Source: an uncultured Holophagales bacterium (GTDB taxonomy: Bacteria > Acidobacteriota > Thermoanaerobaculia > UBA5066). From it: DNA of 9,516 nt. The notes under the pieces were generated by a model, which had not been told where the DNA came from, did not search any database, and saw only the letters and a program-made list of their open reading frames with translations. The translations under genes were made by a program, and so were the position numbers. Of this stretch, positions 7,567 through 9,516 are shown in pieces. Location: the NCBI GenBank assembly GCA_937927565.1, contig CALBDV010000553.1, forward strand, positions 1 through 9,516. Direction: 5' to 3'. Every line of letters starts with the position of its first letter. Position 1 is the first letter of the stretch.

Positions 7567-8502
7567 ATGCTGAAGGGTCGCCTGGGCCTGGAGACCGCAA
7601 GGGTTCCGCATGCCGACCGGCATGGGTGCGTCTGGCTCCGCCGAGGCGCCCTGACGGTCGAGAGCGGAACCCTTCGCTTTTCTTCGCCCGGGGGCGGCGA
7701 CCTTCCTTCTGGAAGCTATGGGATTCCCTTCCAGACGGTGAGCGTGATCTTCCTCGAACCGGGTGCGACCGTGAGCCATGACGCGCTGCGATTGCTTGCA
7801 AGGCACGGAACAGGTTTGGTCGTGACAGGCGAGGACGGGGTCCGGTTCTATGCGTCTATGCCCTTCGGGCAGGACGACAGCGCCCTGGCGCGGGAGCAAG
7901 TCCGCCTCTGGTCGGAGCCATCGCAGCGCATCCAGGTGGCCCGCCGTATGTACGCCTTGCGACTCGGCGAGGTGTTCCCGAACGCAGAACTCGACGTGCT
8001 ACGCGGGATGGAGGGAGCGCGCGCCAAGACTCTCTATCGAACCCTCGCACGCCAGTTTGGCCTCACCTGGTCAGGCAGGCGCTACGACCGCGACGATCCC
8101 GATTCGACAGATCGGGTGAACCAGGCGCTCAATCATGCATCCGCCGCAGTTCGTGCGGCGGCAATGATCGCGGTCGCCGCGACCTCGACGATCCCCCAGC
8201 TCGGTTTCGTTCACGAAGATTCGGCGCATTCCTTCTGCCTGGACGTCGCCGATCTCTTTCGGGAAAGCGTTTGTCTGCCAGCAGCCTTCCGGGCGGTGAA
8301 GCGGTTCGAGGACAACCCCGGCGAGCCATTGGAGAGACATGCACGACGAACCGCCGGCCGCTCGCTCAAGGAAGAGCAGGTGATACCTGCGATGATCGAA
8401 CGGATCAAGGCTCTGTTCGGAAGTGGACGCCGGAGGGAGGCCTCGGCTGAGAATGGAGGCACCCCTGGTGCCGGGCGTGCTCCAGAGAGCCCCGTCGCCT
8501 GA
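7567..8502 (+). CDS. cas1: Cas1, type I-E spacer integrase
   Basis: Cas1 is the integrase subunit of the Cas1-Cas2 complex that inserts prespacers at the leader-repeat junction. The protein has 311 residues, near the 305 of E. coli Cas1. The N-terminus LGLETARVPHADRHGCVWL is the I-E type. Metal ligands are E149 (MEGARAK), H216 (GFVHEDSAHSF), D226 and D229 (LDVADLF), with the same spacing as E. coli E141, H208, D218 and D221. The last ~25 residues are Arg/Gly/Pro-rich and probably disordered. It begins 4 bp after cas6e with no clear Shine-Dalgarno, so coupled translation is likely, and ends 2 bp before cas2. The active site is complete. Confidence 0.97.
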   Translation: MLKGRLGLETARVPHADRHGCVWLRRGALTVESGTLRFSSPGGGDLPSGSYGIPFQTVSVIFLEPGATVSHDALRLLARHGTGLVVTGEDGVRFYASMPFGQDDSALAREQVRLWSEPSQRIQVARRMYALRLGEVFPNAELDVLRGMEGARAKTLYRTLARQFGLTWSGRRYDRDDPDSTDRVNQALNHASAAVRAAAMIAVAATSTIPQLGFVHEDSAHSFCLDVADLFRESVCLPAAFRAVKRFEDNPGEPLERHARRTAGRSLKEEQVIPAMIERIKALFGSGRRREASAENGGTPGAGRAPESPVA

Positions 8503-8504
8503 AC

Positions 8505-8816
8505 ATGACGATCGTCGTGACGCGCAATGTGCCCGATCGCTACCGTGGGTTCCTCGCTAGCTGCATGCTCGAGCTCGCGCCCGGCGTCTACTCCAGCCCA
8601 GGGATGACCGCCGCGATCCGGGAGCGAGTCTGGAACGTCTGTTGCGAATGGGCCGGTGTTATCCCCGAAGACGGAGGCGTGCTGATGACCTGGGCGGACT
8701 CCTCTTCGCCCGGTGGTCAGGCTCTGCGGATGCTCGGATGGCCCAAGAAGGAGTTCGTCGAGCTGGACGGGCTTTGGCTCGATAAGGCCGAGCCTGTGTC
8801 TTTGACAACCGAGTAG
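8505..8816 (+). CDS. cas2: Cas2, type I-E (CT1978 family) adaptation subunit
   Basis: Cas2 is the dimeric core that bridges two Cas1 dimers and sets the prespacer length. The 103-residue protein resembles E. coli I-E Cas2 (94 residues): TIVVTRNVPDRYRGFLAS at the N-terminus, LELAPGVYSSPGM, IRERVWNVC, GGVLMTWAD and a C-terminal FVELDGLWL block. There is no C-terminal DnaQ domain; the reading frame stops at 8816. A DnaQ-like exonuclease is instead encoded on the other strand, starting its stop codon 8 bp away. The gene follows cas1 after 2 bp without a clear ribosome binding site and is probably translated by coupling. Confidence 0.95.
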   Translation: MTIVVTRNVPDRYRGFLASCMLELAPGVYSSPGMTAAIRERVWNVCCEWAGVIPEDGGVLMTWADSSSPGGQALRMLGWPKKEFVELDGLWLDKAEPVSLTTE

Positions 8817-8824
8817 ATCGGAAC

Positions 8825-9376
8825 TCAGGCCTCCCTTGACCGGAGTGCTCTCAACTCCGCGCACTTGACGGCGACGGCTCCGGCTGCGCGAGCGTCCGCC
8901 AGCGCGTCGTGGTGGCGCCCGGGGAATGTCAGCCCGAGCGCGGCGGCCGCAGAGGGTAGGTCCAGCCGCCTTTCGAGGCAGGCCTCAGCCAGGGCCGCCG
9001 CGCAGACAAACCGCATCGGCGGAGGCCTGATGCCGTGGCGAGCGCACATCGTGAGGATCGCGCCTCGGTCGAAGGTCGCGTTGAATGCGACGTACACGCG
9101 CACCGAACCGATGAACCGGACGAGGTCCTGCCAGACCGTCGCCCATTGTGGCGCGGCCGCGACATCGGCGTGGGTGAGGCCGTGAATGCGCCCGAAGCGC
9201 ATCCTCCCAGTGACCCGGACCGGGGAGTAGAAGGAGCCGGTTTCGACACCGGACCTGAATCGAGCGGCTCCCACCGAACAGATCGTGAGAGGCGACCTCG
9301 AGGAGATCTCGACGTCGACGGCGGTAAAGGCTCCTTCGAGAAGGTCGACGAGTTTGGAAGATGCGGGCCGGGCCAT
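8825..9376 (-). CDS. Stand-alone DEDDh (DnaQ-like) 3'-5' exonuclease, probable prespacer trimmer
   Basis: The 183-residue protein is a single DEDDh exonuclease domain with nothing attached. All motifs are visible: ExoI VDVE (D21, E23), ExoII FNATFDRGA (D103) and ExoIII HDALADA (H156, D161). RIHGLTHADVAAAPQ (63-77) is also typical of the family. It is expected to remove nucleotides from DNA 3' ends with two metal ions. The ATG at 9376 is chosen because upstream in-frame sequence runs into the CRISPR repeat. No Shine-Dalgarno precedes it, and a TATAGT box is 9 nt upstream, so the mRNA may be leaderless. It is convergent with cas2 (8-bp gap) and divergent from the array. Known biology: DnaQ-family exonucleases trim prespacers for Cas1-Cas2, and some I-E Cas2 proteins carry this domain as a fusion. 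The adaptation role here is inferred from position; a housekeeping proofreading subunit is the alternative. Confidence 0.85.
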   Translation of the reverse strand: MARPASSKLVDLLEGAFTAVDVEISSRSPLTICSVGAARFRSGVETGSFYSPVRVTGRMRFGRIHGLTHADVAAAPQWATVWQDLVRFIGSVRVYVAFNATFDRGAILTMCARHGIRPPPMRFVCAAALAEACLERRLDLPSAAAALGLTFPGRHHDALADARAAGAVAVKCAELRALRSREA

Positions 9377-9429
9377 CGACGCACTACTATACGTACGGGT
9401 ACCTCGTCGGGCAGGCCACCATTTGCAGG
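9377..9429 (+). promoter_or_regulatory. Putative CRISPR leader, shared with the exonuclease promoter
   Basis: These 53 bp separate the exonuclease start codon from the first repeat. Repeat orientation places the leader on this side, so the array promoter and integration signals must lie here or inside the exonuclease 5' end. The stretch 9381-9404 is less GC-rich than the surroundings and holds two adjacent palindromic hexamers, CGTACG (9392-9397) and GGTACC (9398-9403). I find no match to the IHF consensus used by the E. coli leader and no convincing + strand -35/-10 pair. The leader call is by position and polarity only. Confidence 0.55.
9386..9391 (-). promoter_or_regulatory. Candidate -10 box TATAGT for the exonuclease gene
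   Basis: Read on the minus strand, TATAGT lies 9 nt before the ATG at 9376, a distance that would place transcription start at or next to the start codon. No good -35 hexamer is seen 16-18 nt further upstream. A short or leaderless transcript agrees with the missing Shine-Dalgarno. This is a motif match only. Confidence 0.35.
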
Positions 9430-9458
9430 GGTTCCCCCGCGCACGCGGGGATGCGCCC
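9430..9458 (+). repeat. First CRISPR repeat, 29 bp
   Basis: The 6-bp stem CCCCGC/GCGGGG lies at 9435-9440 and 9445-9450, with GCAC as loop. Predicted Cas6e cleavage is after the last G of the stem (9450), leaving AUGCGCCC (9451-9458) as the handle. The 5' boundary is fixed because the base before the repeat differs between copies (G at 9429, C at 9490). Confidence 0.9.
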
Positions 9459-9490
9459 GCTGCGGCCTTCACGCCGTACTTCGTGCAGTC
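9459..9490 (+). other. Leader-proximal CRISPR spacer, 32 bp
   Basis: This is the only full spacer in the window. It begins GCTGCGGCCTTC and ends TTCGTGCAGTC. It is open in at least one frame on each strand, for example AAAFTPYFVQ on the + strand, as expected if taken from a coding region. It does not match any other part of this window that I can see. The source is unknown. Confidence 0.85.
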
Positions 9491-9516
9491 GGTTCCCCCG
9501 CGCACGCGGGGATGCG

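Larger units (their letters stand above)
9430..9516 (+). CRISPR. Start of a type I-E CRISPR array (truncated by the window end)
   Basis: Two repeat copies start at 9430 and 9491, 61 bp apart, the 29+32 period of I-E arrays. The first repeat (9430-9458) opens with GGTTCCCCC, has the hairpin CCCCGC-GCAC-GCGGGG and ends with ATGCGCCC. The second (from 9491) is identical for the 26 bases visible. The layout matches the E. coli I-E repeat, including 8 bases after the stem, which Cas6e would leave as the 5' handle. This gives + strand transcription, with the leader on the left and the spacer at 9459-9490 the newest. The rest of the array lies outside the window. Confidence 0.95.

Noticed and set aside
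8430..8502. The Gly/Pro/Arg-rich tail of Cas1 as a novel domain
   Set aside because: It is about 25 residues, low in complexity, and Cas1 total length is normal for I-E; flexible C-terminal tails are usual in this family.
8801..8840. A bidirectional terminator between cas2 and the exonuclease
   Set aside because: Only 4-bp stems (CCGA/TCGG and CTCC/GGAG) are present, without T-runs; too weak to call.
9377..9505. An exonuclease start inside the second CRISPR repeat, adding 43 residues
   Set aside because: The added residues are translated repeat and spacer sequence (for example SPRARGN), with no relation to the exonuclease fold.

Overview
This window is almost entirely one complete type I-E (Cascade) CRISPR-Cas locus on the + strand of a GC-rich bacterium. 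G/C in third codon positions, GTG starts and strong GGAGG ribosome binding sites point to a high-GC chromosome such as an actinobacterium or a high-GC proteobacterium. The sequence alone does not settle the lineage.

Layout. Positions 1-190 hold no gene I can call; a short open frame on the minus strand runs off the left edge. The cas operon follows in canonical I-E order: cas3 (191-2794), cas8e/cse1 (2781-4274), cse2 (4271-4804), cas7e (4830-6080), cas5e (6077-6811), cas6e (6804-7562), cas1 (7567-8502) and cas2 (8505-8816). The genes overlap or nearly touch; the largest gap is 25 bp, before cas7e. This suggests one polycistronic, translationally coupled unit with no internal promoter obvious. 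A convergent minus-strand gene (8825-9376) encodes a 183-residue stand-alone DEDDh (DnaQ-like) 3'-5' exonuclease. Fifty-three bases beyond its start codon a CRISPR array begins at 9430, with one complete 29-bp repeat, one 32-bp spacer and the first 26 bases of a second repeat before the window ends.

How the parts work together. Cas6e should cut the array transcript at the base of the repeat hairpin, leaving an 8-nt 5' handle AUGCGCCC. Cas8e, Cse2, Cas7e, Cas5e and Cas6e assemble on the crRNA as Cascade, which recruits the Cas3 HD nuclease-helicase to target DNA. Cas1-Cas2 inserts new spacers at the leader side of the first repeat. All catalytic motifs looked for in Cas3, Cas1, Cas6e and the exonuclease are present, so the system looks intact.

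The most unusual part is the exonuclease between cas2 and the array. DnaQ-family exonucleases are known to trim prespacers for Cas1-Cas2, and in some I-E systems the domain is fused to Cas2. Here it is a separate, opposite-strand gene whose upstream region is also the array leader. Its promoter, start codon and the spacer integration site all lie within about 60 bp.
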